A stretch of 60,208 nucleotides of DNA from positions 1-60,208 of the forward strand of contig JAUQOT010000001.1 in assembly GCA_030550735.1 (NCBI GenBank). The letters run 5' to 3'. Positions 52,128 through 60,208 of the stretch are shown here, piece by piece; the stretch's first letter is position 1, and the number at the start of each line of letters is the position of its first letter. Under the pieces are notes generated by a model, which was not told where the DNA came from, did no database searches, and saw only the letters and a program-made list of their open reading frames with translations. The stretch is from Patescibacteria group bacterium. Its GTDB lineage: Bacteria > Patescibacteriota > Minisyncoccia > UBA6257 > HR35. A program made the position numbers and the translations under genes.

Positions 52128-54177
52128 CTTTTAAAGAAACAGAAATCTTTCCGTCTTGACTAATATTTTTAATTAACACCCAATATTCTTCTCCTATTTT
52201 AATTTCATTTTCAATGTTTTCTATTTTTTTATCAGCTATTTCCGAAATATGAAGAAGGGCCGTTCGATTAGGAGATAGCTCTAAAATTGCACCAAAAGGT
52301 AAGATCTTTATTACTTTACCCTTAACAAGTTCACCAATTTTAAAAGCATCTGCGATTCCCTTAATCCAATTTTTTACTAATTCAAAATTAGAGTTTTTAT
52401 CTCCGATAATATATAAAGTCCCATCCGGTTGGATGTCAATTTTTACATTTGTTGCTCCAATAATTTCATTAATTGTTTTTCCTCCTGTTCCAATAACCAA
52501 ACCAATTTTAGTAGGATCAATTTTTATAACTTCAATTCTTGGAGCATATTCACTTAAAACTAATGGTTTTTCAATTATTTTTTTCATAAAATCTAAAATA
52601 AAAAGTCTCGCTTCCTTTCCTCTCAAAAATGCTTCTTTAATTTGATTTAAATTTAAACCCTCAATCTTAACATCTAATTGAATAGCTGTTATTCCCTCTT
52701 CGGTTCCTGCAATCTTAAAATCCATCGCTCCAAAAAAATCTTCAGGTCCTTGAATATCTGTTAAAAGCTCATAATTAAAATCATCTTCATAAACCATACC
52801 CACGCTTATCCCAGCAACATGTTTTTTGAGTGGAACTCCGGCAGCCATTAAAGCTAATGATGAAGCGCAAACTGATCCCATTGAAGTTGAACCATTTGAA
52901 GATAAAACTTCAGAGACAACTCTAATGGTGTAAGGAAATTCTTCTTGAGAGGGAATAAGATTTCTTAAAGCTTTTTCTACTAATTCACCATGACCAATTT
53001 CTCTTCGAGAAACAGTCTTTTGCGATCCGATTTCACCAGTTGAAAAAGGCGGAAAATTGTAATGATGAAGAAATCGTTTAAAACCTTCAAATTCAATCTC
53101 TCTTAACCACAATTCTTCACCAGGAGAAGCAAGAGTAACGGTTGAAAGAATGTGGGTTAAACCTCTCATAAATAAAGCTGAACCATGAACTCGAGGAAGA
53201 AGGTTGATTTTAGCCTCAAGAGGGCGAATATCTTTTAATCCCCTTCCATCTGGACGAATTTTATCTTTTAAAACTTTGCTTTGAAAAATTTTCTTATAAA
53301 TTTTCACCAAAGAACTCCTTATATAAGGTTTTAATTCATTAAAACTTTCTTCGTTTTCAATCAAATCAAAAACCTCTTGCCACGGTCTATCACCCTCTTC
53401 AAGACTGAACAATTTTTTTTCAAGATTTAAATTATTTTTTTCTAAATAATCTAATAAAATTTTTTCACTTTCTTTATATAAACTTTCATCTAATTTAACT
53501 TCTTCTCTCGAAATTTGAGGTAAAGATCTTATAAAATTAACAATTTCCTTAATTTCATCCAAACCAATCTCGATAAACTTTAGCACCAAATCTTCTTTTA
53601 TCTCTTTACCCTCAAATTCGATCATGTTAATCTTATTTTCTGTTCCGCTAAGAACAAGATTAAAATCAAAATCATTACTTAAACTATTTACTAAAACTTC
53701 TCCATTTTTATAAATAATGCTAACCCCTCCAATAGGACTTAATGATGGCACTCCTAAAAGATGAATTGCTACTGAAGTAGAAAGAAGAGATAAAACTCCT
53801 GGATCAATAGAAAAATCATAAGAAAGAACAATATTATTTATGTGAAGCTGCTTTTTAAAGTAAGGAGAAATGATTGGTCTAATACTTCTATCAATTAATC
53901 GAGCATTTAAAATTGCTGAGATTGAAGGTTTGCCTTCCCTTCTAATAAATCTACTTCCATAAATTTTACCAACAGCATAAAATTTTTCTTCATAATCGAC
54001 AGTAAGAGGCAAAAAATCTATTTCAGGCAATTCTTTCCCTAAATTGATTGTTGTAAAAATAACGCTTTCTTTGTGTTTTGTTGTTAAAGAAATAAGCGAT
54101 CTTTCAGCCCAGTTATTAACTTCGAATTCTATTTCATAACCATATTTTTTACTTTTATAAATATAAGCTTTCTGCAT
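52114..54177 (-). CDS. pnp: Polyribonucleotide nucleotidyltransferase (PNPase)
   Basis: 687-residue phosphorolytic 3'-5' exoribonuclease. Two RNase PH domains: the first with GKIYGSRFIRREGKPSISAI and RLIDRSIRPI, the second with RPDGRGLKDIRPLEAKINLL, SNGSTSMGSVCASSLALMAA and DIQGPEDFFGAMDFKIAGTE. KH domain IGLVIGTGGKTINEIIG and a C-terminal S1 domain (GELVKGKVIKILPFGAILEL). Follows rpsO closely, as in many bacteria. Confidence 0.96.
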   Translation of the reverse strand: MQKAYIYKSKKYGYEIEFEVNNWAERSLISLTTKHKESVIFTTINLGKELPEIDFLPLTVDYEEKFYAVGKIYGSRFIRREGKPSISAILNARLIDRSIRPIISPYFKKQLHINNIVLSYDFSIDPGVLSLLSTSVAIHLLGVPSLSPIGGVSIIYKNGEVLVNSLSNDFDFNLVLSGTENKINMIEFEGKEIKEDLVLKFIEIGLDEIKEIVNFIRSLPQISREEVKLDESLYKESEKILLDYLEKNNLNLEKKLFSLEEGDRPWQEVFDLIENEESFNELKPYIRSSLVKIYKKIFQSKVLKDKIRPDGRGLKDIRPLEAKINLLPRVHGSALFMRGLTHILSTVTLASPGEELWLREIEFEGFKRFLHHYNFPPFSTGEIGSQKTVSRREIGHGELVEKALRNLIPSQEEFPYTIRVVSEVLSSNGSTSMGSVCASSLALMAAGVPLKKHVAGISVGMVYEDDFNYELLTDIQGPEDFFGAMDFKIAGTEEGITAIQLDVKIEGLNLNQIKEAFLRGKEARLFILDFMKKIIEKPLVLSEYAPRIEVIKIDPTKIGLVIGTGGKTINEIIGATNVKIDIQPDGTLYIIGDKNSNFELVKNWIKGIADAFKIGELVKGKVIKILPFGAILELSPNRTALLHISEIADKKIENIENEIKIGEEYWVLIKNISQDGKISVSLKDARK

Positions 54178-54179
54178 TT

Positions 54180-54683
54180 TTAAATTAAAACCAGATTGGC
54201 AAATTCATTAAGATCATAGTAATAATCAGCTTGTTCTTTTAATTTTACCGATGTTGTTTGGGAAAAACCAGCGACTTCAACTTGTTTTCCTAAATTCTGA
54301 AGATAATCAACAAGAGGAAGAAAATCACCATCACCTGTTACAAGAATGATCACATCGGCTAAATTAGAAAACCTTATTGCATCAACAGCCAAACCAACAT
54401 CCCAATCAGCTTTTTTTGTCCCATCGGGATAAATTTGAAGCTCTTTAACTCGAAGCTGAATACCTTGACTAATCAGAGCTTCAAAAAATTCTGTCTCTTT
54501 TGTTGTTAATTCTGATTTAATCACGTAAGCTAGAACTTTAACTAATTTTCTTGGACCACAAAGAACTAATACTAATTTTTTAAAATCAACTTTTTTTCCA
54601 TAAAGATTTTTAGCTGAATGATAAATATTTTGGGTATCAAGAAAAATAGCTACCCTTTGATCTTCGTAAACAAAGGGATTCAT
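54180..54683 (-). CDS. NYN/LabA-type PIN-like ribonuclease
   Basis: 167 residues of the NYN (DUF88) family: VAIFLDTQNIYHSAKNLYG, KKADWDVGLAVDAIRFSN and IILVTGDGDFLPLVDYLQNL carry the four acidic metal-binding residues. It probably cuts structured or tRNA/rRNA substrates. Its location between rpsO and pnp supports a role in RNA turnover. It overlaps rpsO by 4 nt. Confidence 0.9.
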   Translation of the reverse strand: MNPFVYEDQRVAIFLDTQNIYHSAKNLYGKKVDFKKLVLVLCGPRKLVKVLAYVIKSELTTKETEFFEALISQGIQLRVKELQIYPDGTKKADWDVGLAVDAIRFSNLADVIILVTGDGDFLPLVDYLQNLGKQVEVAGFSQTTSVKLKEQADYYYDLNEFANLVLI

Positions 54684-54943
54684 AAACCAAGTTTTTTGAC
54701 TAATTTTTTATATCTCTCAAGCGAAACAGTTTGGAGATATTTTAAAAGTTTTCGGCGATGAGCAATTTTTAAAATTAAACCCCTTTTCGAATTCTTGTCC
54801 TGTTTGTGTTTTTTTAAATGCTCAACTAATTTTAAAATTTCTTCAGTTAAAATTGCTATTTGAACCTCGGGGCTTCCTGTATCTTTTTCATGTCTACCTA
54901 ATTCTTCGATTATTTTTCTTATTTTTTCTTTCGTTATTCCCAT
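54680..54943 (-). CDS. rpsO: 30S ribosomal protein uS15
   Basis: 87 residues, full length: TGSPEVQIAILTEEILKLVE, LKKHKQDKNSKRGLILKIAH and RRKLLKYLQTVSLERYKKLV. Heads the rpsO-NYN-pnp run. A TAAAAT box 11 nt upstream suggests a leader of only a few bases, too short for the rpsO mRNA pseudoknot autoregulation known in E. coli. Confidence 0.97.
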   Translation of the reverse strand: MGITKEKIRKIIEELGRHEKDTGSPEVQIAILTEEILKLVEHLKKHKQDKNSKRGLILKIAHRRKLLKYLQTVSLERYKKLVKKLGL

Positions 54944-54947
54944 GGTT

Positions 54948-54960
54948 TATAATTATTTTA
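54948..54960. promoter_or_regulatory. Bidirectional -10 cluster between rpsO and the Xer gene
   Basis: Plus-strand TATAAT at 54948-54953 (18 nt before the xer ATG at 54972) and minus-strand TAAAAT at 54960-54955 (11 nt before the rpsO ATG) are contained in one 13-bp AT tract. This is the layout of symmetric bidirectional promoters. Confidence 0.5.
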
Positions 54961-54971
54961 ACACAATAAGA

Positions 54972-55862
54972 ATGGAAATTCAAAAGTTAGAAAAATGGCT
55001 AGAAAGATTTGAGGATTATTTAAGTTTAGAAAAAAATAAAAGCAAGGGGACGGTGAAAAATTATCTTCTTCGTTTAAGAAAATTTTTCGAATGGCTTAAG
55101 GAAAAAAAAATAAAAAATTTAGATGAAGATACCATTTTTCAATTTAGAAGTTGGTTAAATAAAAAAGGGATTAAAATAAAAACACAAGCTTATTATCTTA
55201 TTTCTTTAAGATCCTTTTTCAAATTTTTGAGGAAAAAAGGAGAAAATATAATTGATCCAGAAAAAATAGAACTCCCTAAAATACCAGAAAGAGAAATAAC
55301 CATCTTAACTGACGAAGAACTTGAAAGACTTCTAAGTACTCCACAGGGTGATGATTTAAAATCTTTAAGAGATAAAGCTATTTTAGAAACTCTTTTTAGC
55401 ACTGGTTTAAGAATTTCTGAACTTTGTTCTTTAAATCGAGATATTGATCTTCAAAAAGGAGAAATTTTAGTTAAAGGTAAAGGTGAAAAACATAGATTAG
55501 TTTTTTTATCACCCAAAGCAAAAGAAGCTATTAAAAAATATTTAGAAAAAAGAAACGATACAAATCTTGCTCTTTTTATAAATTTAAGTAAAAGTAAAGC
55601 TTATGAAAGAATAACGCCAAGAGGGGTTCAGAAAATTATCAAATATTATGCTAAAAAAGCTGGAATAACAAAAAAGATAACTCCGCATACTTTAAGACAT
55701 CAATTTGCTACTGATCTCCTTATTTCGGGAGCTGATTTAAGAGCTATTCAACTTCTTTTAGGACATAAAAATATCCAAACAACCCAAATTTATACCCATC
55801 TAACAAACAAAGAGTTAAAATTAATTCATCAAGCATTCCATGGTAAAAGAAGAAAAAAATAA
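54972..55862 (+). CDS. xerD: Tyrosine recombinase XerC/XerD-like
   Basis: 296 residues from the ATG at 54972. SAM-like N-terminal domain (YLSLEKNKSKGTVKNYLLRL) and catalytic domain with Arg in FSTGLRISELCSL, Lys in VKGKGEKHRLV, HTLRHQFATDLLISG (HxxR), GHKNIQTTQIYTH (His and nucleophile Tyr). The upstream in-frame ATG at 54942 overlaps the rpsO start and precedes the predicted promoter, so I use 54972. It stands alone among housekeeping genes and resolves chromosome dimers in all likelihood; no phage or integron genes are near. Confidence 0.88.
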   Translation: MEIQKLEKWLERFEDYLSLEKNKSKGTVKNYLLRLRKFFEWLKEKKIKNLDEDTIFQFRSWLNKKGIKIKTQAYYLISLRSFFKFLRKKGENIIDPEKIELPKIPEREITILTDEELERLLSTPQGDDLKSLRDKAILETLFSTGLRISELCSLNRDIDLQKGEILVKGKGEKHRLVFLSPKAKEAIKKYLEKRNDTNLALFINLSKSKAYERITPRGVQKIIKYYAKKAGITKKITPHTLRHQFATDLLISGADLRAIQLLLGHKNIQTTQIYTHLTNKELKLIHQAFHGKRRKK

Positions 55863-55916
55863 ACTTATTTAAAAAATTAAAAATTTTAATGTTTAAAATT
55901 AAATTAAGACAGAAGA

Positions 55917-57287
55917 ATGTTATTTTACAATTCCTTAACAAGAAAAAAAGAAAGATTCAAACCAATAAAAGATAACTTAGTAAGAATGTATGTTTGTGGA
56001 CCAACTGTTTATGGTCCAAGTCATTTAGGACATGCAGTAACTTATATAAGATTTGATTTTATAAGAAGATTTTTAGAATTTTTAGGTTATAAAGTTAAAT
56101 TTGTTATGAACATCACTGATATTCATGATGATATTTTGAAAAAAGCTCGGGAATTAAAAATTCCACCTCAAAAATTGGCTAATAAATATACACAGGAATT
56201 TTTTAAAGATTTAGAAAGCTTAAAAATTAAAAAAGCATTTAAATATCCAAGAGTAAGTGAACATTTAAAAGAAATTATTGAATTAATAAAAATTCTTCTT
56301 AAAAAAGGTTTTGCTTATGAAACAAATGATGGCGTTTATTTTGATATTAGTAAATTCAAAAATTATGGTAAGCTTTCAGGAATAAAGTTAGAAAAAGAAA
56401 TTACTGGAACAAGAGTCAAAACTGATAAATATGAAAAAGAAGAGGTTTCTGATTTTGCTTTATGGAAAAAAGAAAATGATGAATGGCTCTTTGATTCTCC
56501 TTGGGGCAAAGGGAGGCCTGGTTGGCATATTGAGTGTTCAGCTATGTCAATAAAATATTTAGGTATCCATTTTGATCTTCATGGTGGTGCTCTTGATTTA
56601 ATTTTTCCGCATCATGAAAATGAAATTGCTCAGTCAGAAGCAGCTCATAATAAAAAATTCGTCAATTTTTATCTTCATTCAGGACTTTTATATGTAAATG
56701 GGCAAAAAATGTCAAAATCGTTAGGTAATTATATTGAACTAAAAGATTATCTTAAAAAAAATTCAGCAGCTTTTTTAAGATTTTTTGTTTTTCTTCATCA
56801 TTATAGAAGTCCGATTGATTTTAACGAAAAAAATCTCGAAGAGGCTAAAAATTCTTTTAATTCATTAAGAGAAAAAATAGCTAAATTAATTCAAATAAAA
56901 AACCTTAAAGGAAAAAAAGAAATAAAATTAAAAACTTATAAAGTAAAAATTTTAAAGGCTCTTGAAGATGATTTTAACTCGCCCTTAGCTCTAAGTTTTA
57001 TTTTTTCTCTTTTAAAAGAAGCAGACGATCTTTTAAATAAAAACGAATTATCTGAAAATTCTCGAAAAGAAGTTTTATCTTTTCTTAAATCACTAGATAA
57101 ATTTCTCTTTTTTATTTTCCCATGGGAAAGTATTCCCCTAAAAATTAAAAATTTAGTAAAGAAAAGAGAGAAATTAAGAAAAAATAAAAAATTTAATGAA
57201 GCTGATAAAATAAGAGAAAAAATTAAAGATTTAGGTTATAGTTTGATTGATTTACAAAAAACAGTTGTCTATAAAATAGAAACTTAA
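55917..57287 (+). CDS. cysS: Cysteinyl-tRNA synthetase
   Basis: Class I synthetase, 456 residues. MYVCGPTVYGPSHLGHAVTY carries the zinc Cys and HIGH-like HLGH, with zinc ligands in GWHIECSAMS and FPHHENEIAQSEA and KMSKS in NGQKMSKSLGNY. The C-terminal anticodon domain ends RKNKKFNEADKIREKIKDLG. The 54-bp gap before it holds a TAAAAT but no other signal. Confidence 0.96.
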   Translation: MLFYNSLTRKKERFKPIKDNLVRMYVCGPTVYGPSHLGHAVTYIRFDFIRRFLEFLGYKVKFVMNITDIHDDILKKARELKIPPQKLANKYTQEFFKDLESLKIKKAFKYPRVSEHLKEIIELIKILLKKGFAYETNDGVYFDISKFKNYGKLSGIKLEKEITGTRVKTDKYEKEEVSDFALWKKENDEWLFDSPWGKGRPGWHIECSAMSIKYLGIHFDLHGGALDLIFPHHENEIAQSEAAHNKKFVNFYLHSGLLYVNGQKMSKSLGNYIELKDYLKKNSAAFLRFFVFLHHYRSPIDFNEKNLEEAKNSFNSLREKIAKLIQIKNLKGKKEIKLKTYKVKILKALEDDFNSPLALSFIFSLLKEADDLLNKNELSENSRKEVLSFLKSLDKFLFFIFPWESIPLKIKNLVKKREKLRKNKKFNEADKIREKIKDLGYSLIDLQKTVVYKIET

Positions 57288-57309
57288 AAAAATTTAACTA
57301 AAATAATAT

Positions 57310-58203
57310 TTATCTTTTGGCTATTAGAGAAATAATTATTTGATCTATGTTTTCTTTAAGAGGTTTAATTTTATCAGAATCTATTAACCTAATTATTTTT
57401 TCAAGTTTTTCTTTTAAATAACTTAACGATTTTAAGTATTTATCTTTTTCTTCTTGGGATATTAAGGGAGGAAAATTTGGTAAATAACGATGATAATAAC
57501 CAAGAGTTTCTACTAAAATACTATTTATTCTTTCGGGAAATCTTTTAATTTTCCCTTTAAACTCTACTATTTTTTCTAATTTTAAGAACCCATTTAAAAG
57601 TAATAAATTAGTCAAAATTGTTAAAAAAAGATAAAATTCTCCCATATTAATTTGAGGGTTTTCTGTTTGAGAAGATTGGACCACAAAATGAGTTTTTACT
57701 AAATTTAAGAGTCCTTCAGTATTTTGAAGTTTTATTAAACCTAAAATATTTTGAAATGAATTCATTTTTCTTTTCACACTTTCTAAATCTCCTATAATTC
57801 TTAATCCCAATTCATTGAGAATATTAATTATTAATTTTTCATATCTATCTATTACCGAGTTCAATTCATTTAAAAAACTTTCGATTTCTTTTTCTATTTC
57901 TTCTATTTGGTTTATTATCCCCTCTATATTATTTTGAGAAAACAGTTCTGATAAATTTTTTTCAGCATCGGAATACTTTCTATTTTCAATATTCTCCTCA
58001 GCTTGAGAAATTGTAGATTCTATTTCATTAATAACTTTTTCAATTTTATTTAAGATATTTCTGCCTTTTTCCGTTATGTTTTTAAATTCATTTTCAATTT
58101 TCTCTACTCTACCCTTCATTTCTTCAGAAACTTCTCCAACAATCGTTATTAAAAAAACATTTCCTTTTCCTGGAGGACTTTCTCTTCTTCTTCTTTTATC
58201 CAT
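57310..58203 (-). CDS. Coiled-coil protein of unknown function
   Basis: About 297 residues from the ATG at 58203; a TTG at 58215 would overlap the reductase gene. A basic N-terminus (MDKRRRRESPPGKGNVF), then long amphipathic helices with strong heptads (IENEFKNITEKGRNILNKIE, IEEIEKEIESFLNELNSVID) and a more globular C-terminal half with YYHRYLPNFPPLISQEEKDK. One hydrophobic patch (YLFLTILTNLLLLNGFLKL) may be buried or membrane-touching. No family recognised. It directly follows the ribonucleotide reductase (5 nt), so is probably co-transcribed with it. Confidence 0.6.
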   Translation of the reverse strand: MDKRRRRESPPGKGNVFLITIVGEVSEEMKGRVEKIENEFKNITEKGRNILNKIEKVINEIESTISQAEENIENRKYSDAEKNLSELFSQNNIEGIINQIEEIEKEIESFLNELNSVIDRYEKLIINILNELGLRIIGDLESVKRKMNSFQNILGLIKLQNTEGLLNLVKTHFVVQSSQTENPQINMGEFYLFLTILTNLLLLNGFLKLEKIVEFKGKIKRFPERINSILVETLGYYHRYLPNFPPLISQEEKDKYLKSLSYLKEKLEKIIRLIDSDKIKPLKENIDQIIISLIAKR

Positions 58204-58208
58204 TATTA

Positions 58209-60208
58209 TTAACAACTTGTGGTTTCACCGCAATTCAAACAAGTAAAACAAGTTCCTGTTCTAATTGTAAGACCACCACAATGAACACATGGTGGTCCAT
58301 GTTTTTCAGAAAAGTTAACACCCTTTCCCGAATCAGTTTTTATCTCAAATAATTTAGGATGAATTCTTAAATGTTCTTCGGAAGTAGGTTTAAGACCTAA
58401 GTCTTCTAATTCTTCAGTTGGAAGAAATCTATAAGCGAGATATTTAAAAATATAATCAATAATTGAAGTTGCCACTCTTATTTTTTCATTATTGGTAATC
58501 CCCATAGGTTCAAAACGCATATTTATAAATTTACTTGCCAATTCTTTTAAGGGAACACCGTATTGAAGAGCAATAGAAATTGAAATAGCAAAAGCATCTA
58601 AAAGTCCCGCTAAAGTACTTCCTTGTTTCGACATTCTAATAAAAATCTCTCCCAAAGATCCATCTTCAAAAGTGCTATAAGTTAAATAACCCTCATAACC
58701 GGCAATAGAGAATTTGTGGGTTTCTGATGGTCTAATATCTGGTAATTTTTTTCTTCCTAATTTTTGTTGATGAGATTTCTTTGGTGAAGTAAATAATGCT
58801 TGAGTTGCTTTTGAACCGTCTCGATAAATAGCAAAACATTTAATGCCAAGTTTCCAAGCTTGAATAAATGCATTATAAACATCTTCTATAGTTGCTGAAT
58901 TTGGCATATTAAATGTCTTGGAAATAGCTCCAGAAAGAAATGGTTGAACAGCAGCAACCATTTTGATGTGGCCATCTAAGGAAATAAACCTTTTTCCTCC
59001 TGGTGCTGGAACAGAAGTATCAAAAATTGGTAAATGCTCTTCTTTTAAGTGTGGTGCGGTTTCAATATTTTGAGTTTCTTCTAAATGTTTAACAATATCA
59101 TTAATTTCTTTTTCAGAATAACCAAGTTTTTTAAGAGCCAAAGGAACAGTGTTATTTACAATCTTCATCCAACCACCACCAACAAGCTGTTTCATTTTAA
59201 CTAAAGCAAAATCAGGCTCAATTCCTGTTGTATCACAGTCCATCATAAAAGAAATAGTCCCCGTAGGAGCCAAAAGGCTTGCTTGAGCATTTCTAAAACC
59301 AAACTTTTCTCCTCTCTCAATTACTTCATCCCAAGTTTTATTTGCTTCTTCTAAAATTTTCTCAGCAACTTTTAAGTTAGAGTTCGTCAACTCTGTTTTT
59401 CCAACTTCATAACTTTCATTTCGATGCATTTTTATAACTTCAAGCATTGGTTCTTTATTTTTCTCATATTCAGGAAATGGTCCTAAAATTTCAGAGATCT
59501 CAATTGAAGTTTTATAAGCTTCAGCAGTCATAAGTGAGGTTATACTTGCTGCTAAATATCTTGCTTCATTTGAGTCATAAGGAAGACCTAAAGCCATAAT
59601 TAAAGCACCAAGATTCGTATAACCTAAGCCAATTGTTCTGTATTTTTTAGTTTCTTCAGCAATTTTTGGATGAGGGTAATCTGCGGGTGAAATTAAAATA
59701 TCTTGAGAAAGAAAAATTACTCTTACTGTATGCTTAAAGGCTTCAATATCGAAATTTCCATCATCTTTTAAAAATTTCATCAAATTAATTGAGGCAAGAT
59801 TACATGAAGTCCAGTTAAGGAAGTTATATTCCGAACAAGGGTTAGTTGCAACAATCTCACCTGAATTTTTACAAGTATGCCATTTATTTATAGTGTCGTG
59901 AAATTGAATTCCAGGGTCACCACATTCCCAAGCTGCCTTTGCTGCTTCCCATAAAATATCTTTTGCTTTATAAGTTTTTGCTGGTTTTTTTGTAGTTCGA
60001 TAATAAGTCGTCCATTCCTTATCTTCAAGAACTGCTTTCATAAATTCATCAGTTACTCTTATTGAATTATTTGCATTTTGAAAAAAGATGTTTTGCCACA
60101 AAGGATTATTTAAATCAGTCATATCATAACCAGCTTCCATTAGAGCTCTTACTTTATTTTCTTCTTCAGCTTTTACTCTTATAAAATCCATAATCTCTGG
60201 ATGGTCAA
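58209..60208 (-). CDS. nrdJ: Adenosylcobalamin-dependent (class II) ribonucleotide reductase, C-terminal part
   Basis: The reading frame is open to the window edge (codons before 60191 read DHPEI, as expected in the family), so the 5' end lies outside. It has NPCSEYNFLNWTSCNLASIN, APTGTISFMMDCDTTGIEPD, FALVKMKQLVGGG, PNSATIEDVYNAFIQAWKLG, CFAIYRDGSK, then MRFEPMGIT and a C-terminal zinc ribbon (PPCVHCGGLTIRTGTCFTCL, then NCGETTSC). This is the B12-dependent NrdJ arrangement. It makes deoxynucleotides without oxygen dependence but needs cobalamin, which a reduced organism must import. Works with the thiol-redox cassette and ThyX to supply dNTPs. Confidence 0.95.
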   Translation of the reverse strand, partial: DHPEIMDFIRVKAEEENKVRALMEAGYDMTDLNNPLWQNIFFQNANNSIRVTDEFMKAVLEDKEWTTYYRTTKKPAKTYKAKDILWEAAKAAWECGDPGIQFHDTINKWHTCKNSGEIVATNPCSEYNFLNWTSCNLASINLMKFLKDDGNFDIEAFKHTVRVIFLSQDILISPADYPHPKIAEETKKYRTIGLGYTNLGALIMALGLPYDSNEARYLAASITSLMTAEAYKTSIEISEILGPFPEYEKNKEPMLEVIKMHRNESYEVGKTELTNSNLKVAEKILEEANKTWDEVIERGEKFGFRNAQASLLAPTGTISFMMDCDTTGIEPDFALVKMKQLVGGGWMKIVNNTVPLALKKLGYSEKEINDIVKHLEETQNIETAPHLKEEHLPIFDTSVPAPGGKRFISLDGHIKMVAAVQPFLSGAISKTFNMPNSATIEDVYNAFIQAWKLGIKCFAIYRDGSKATQALFTSPKKSHQQKLGRKKLPDIRPSETHKFSIAGYEGYLTYSTFEDGSLGEIFIRMSKQGSTLAGLLDAFAISISIALQYGVPLKELASKFINMRFEPMGITNNEKIRVATSIIDYIFKYLAYRFLPTEELEDLGLKPTSEEHLRIHPKLFEIKTDSGKGVNFSEKHGPPCVHCGGLTIRTGTCFTCLNCGETTSC

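Noticed and set aside
54972..55862. Phage or integron integrase marking a mobile element.
   Set aside because: No attachment repeats, phage genes or composition change nearby. The protein has housekeeping XerC/D length and motifs and sits between rpsO and cysS.

Overview
The window is a compact, AT-rich (roughly 30% GC by eye) bacterial chromosome segment that is almost entirely housekeeping genes with tiny or negative intergenic gaps. Several things point to a reduced Patescibacteria/CPR-type bacterium, probably Parcubacteria-like. The spc operon has no uL30 gene between rpsE and rplO, S14 is the short zinc form, the single 16S rRNA gene is unlinked from any 23S or 5S, tRNAs lack an encoded CCA, and several tRNA synthetases are domain-trimmed. 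UGA is an ordinary stop (for example at the end of the DsbA-like gene), so the code is standard. Placement inside the CPR is inference.

Layout. 1-1.9 kb: type IV pilus genes (pilB end, a pseudopilin). 1.9-3.8 kb: a thiol-redox cassette (anchored DsbA-like protein, glutaredoxin, TrxB-like reductase). 3.8-9.3 kb: rplS, ctpA, recO, a large anchored surface protein, glyS, tRNA-Val and a receiver protein. 9.7-11.4 kb: a stand-alone 16S rRNA gene enclosed by a ~42-bp processing stem, with its promoter. 11.5-21.8 kb: aspS, ftsA, rpsU, HIT, hisS, lepB, tsaD, murA, mraY, dacA, khpA and tRNA-Thr. 22-32.6 kb: a tandem ThyX-like protein, the elongasome set (PBP2, MreD, MreC, two MreB), proS, rseP, frr, a 53-codon membrane protein and holB. 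32.6-46.2 kb: a degenerate priA, then adk, secY and an unbroken S10-spc cluster led by tuf. 46.3-60.2 kb: thrS, dtd, lepA, a DksA-type protein, pnp, a NYN protein, rpsO, a Xer recombinase, cysS, a coiled-coil protein and a class II ribonucleotide reductase that runs off the window.

Most notable result. The 3' end of the 16S rRNA keeps a perfect helix 45 with a GGAA loop, but the tail that should read GGAUCACCUCCUUA reads GGACCAAUUCUGU. The anti-Shine-Dalgarno sequence is gone. In line with this, essentially no gene in the window has a Shine-Dalgarno motif, starts are preceded by A-rich sequence, and many first genes have a TATAAT/TAAAAT box only 6-9 nt before the ATG, implying leaderless or near-leaderless mRNAs. 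The decoding-region 16S also carries rare changes (C1400U, A1396U, U921A, C525U and others). Most have compensating partners, so this looks like an evolved ribosome rather than sequence error. Together these suggest a bacterium that has replaced SD-guided initiation.

Other oddities: MurA has Asp at the fosfomycin-target Cys, MraY has Asn at a catalytic Asp, PriA has lost its ATPase motifs, ThyX is a degenerate tandem, TrxB lacks the NADPH-phosphate motif, the response-regulator stop codon lies inside tRNA-Val, and two divergent pairs have start codons that overlap in a CATG. All calls were made by reading; no searches were run.
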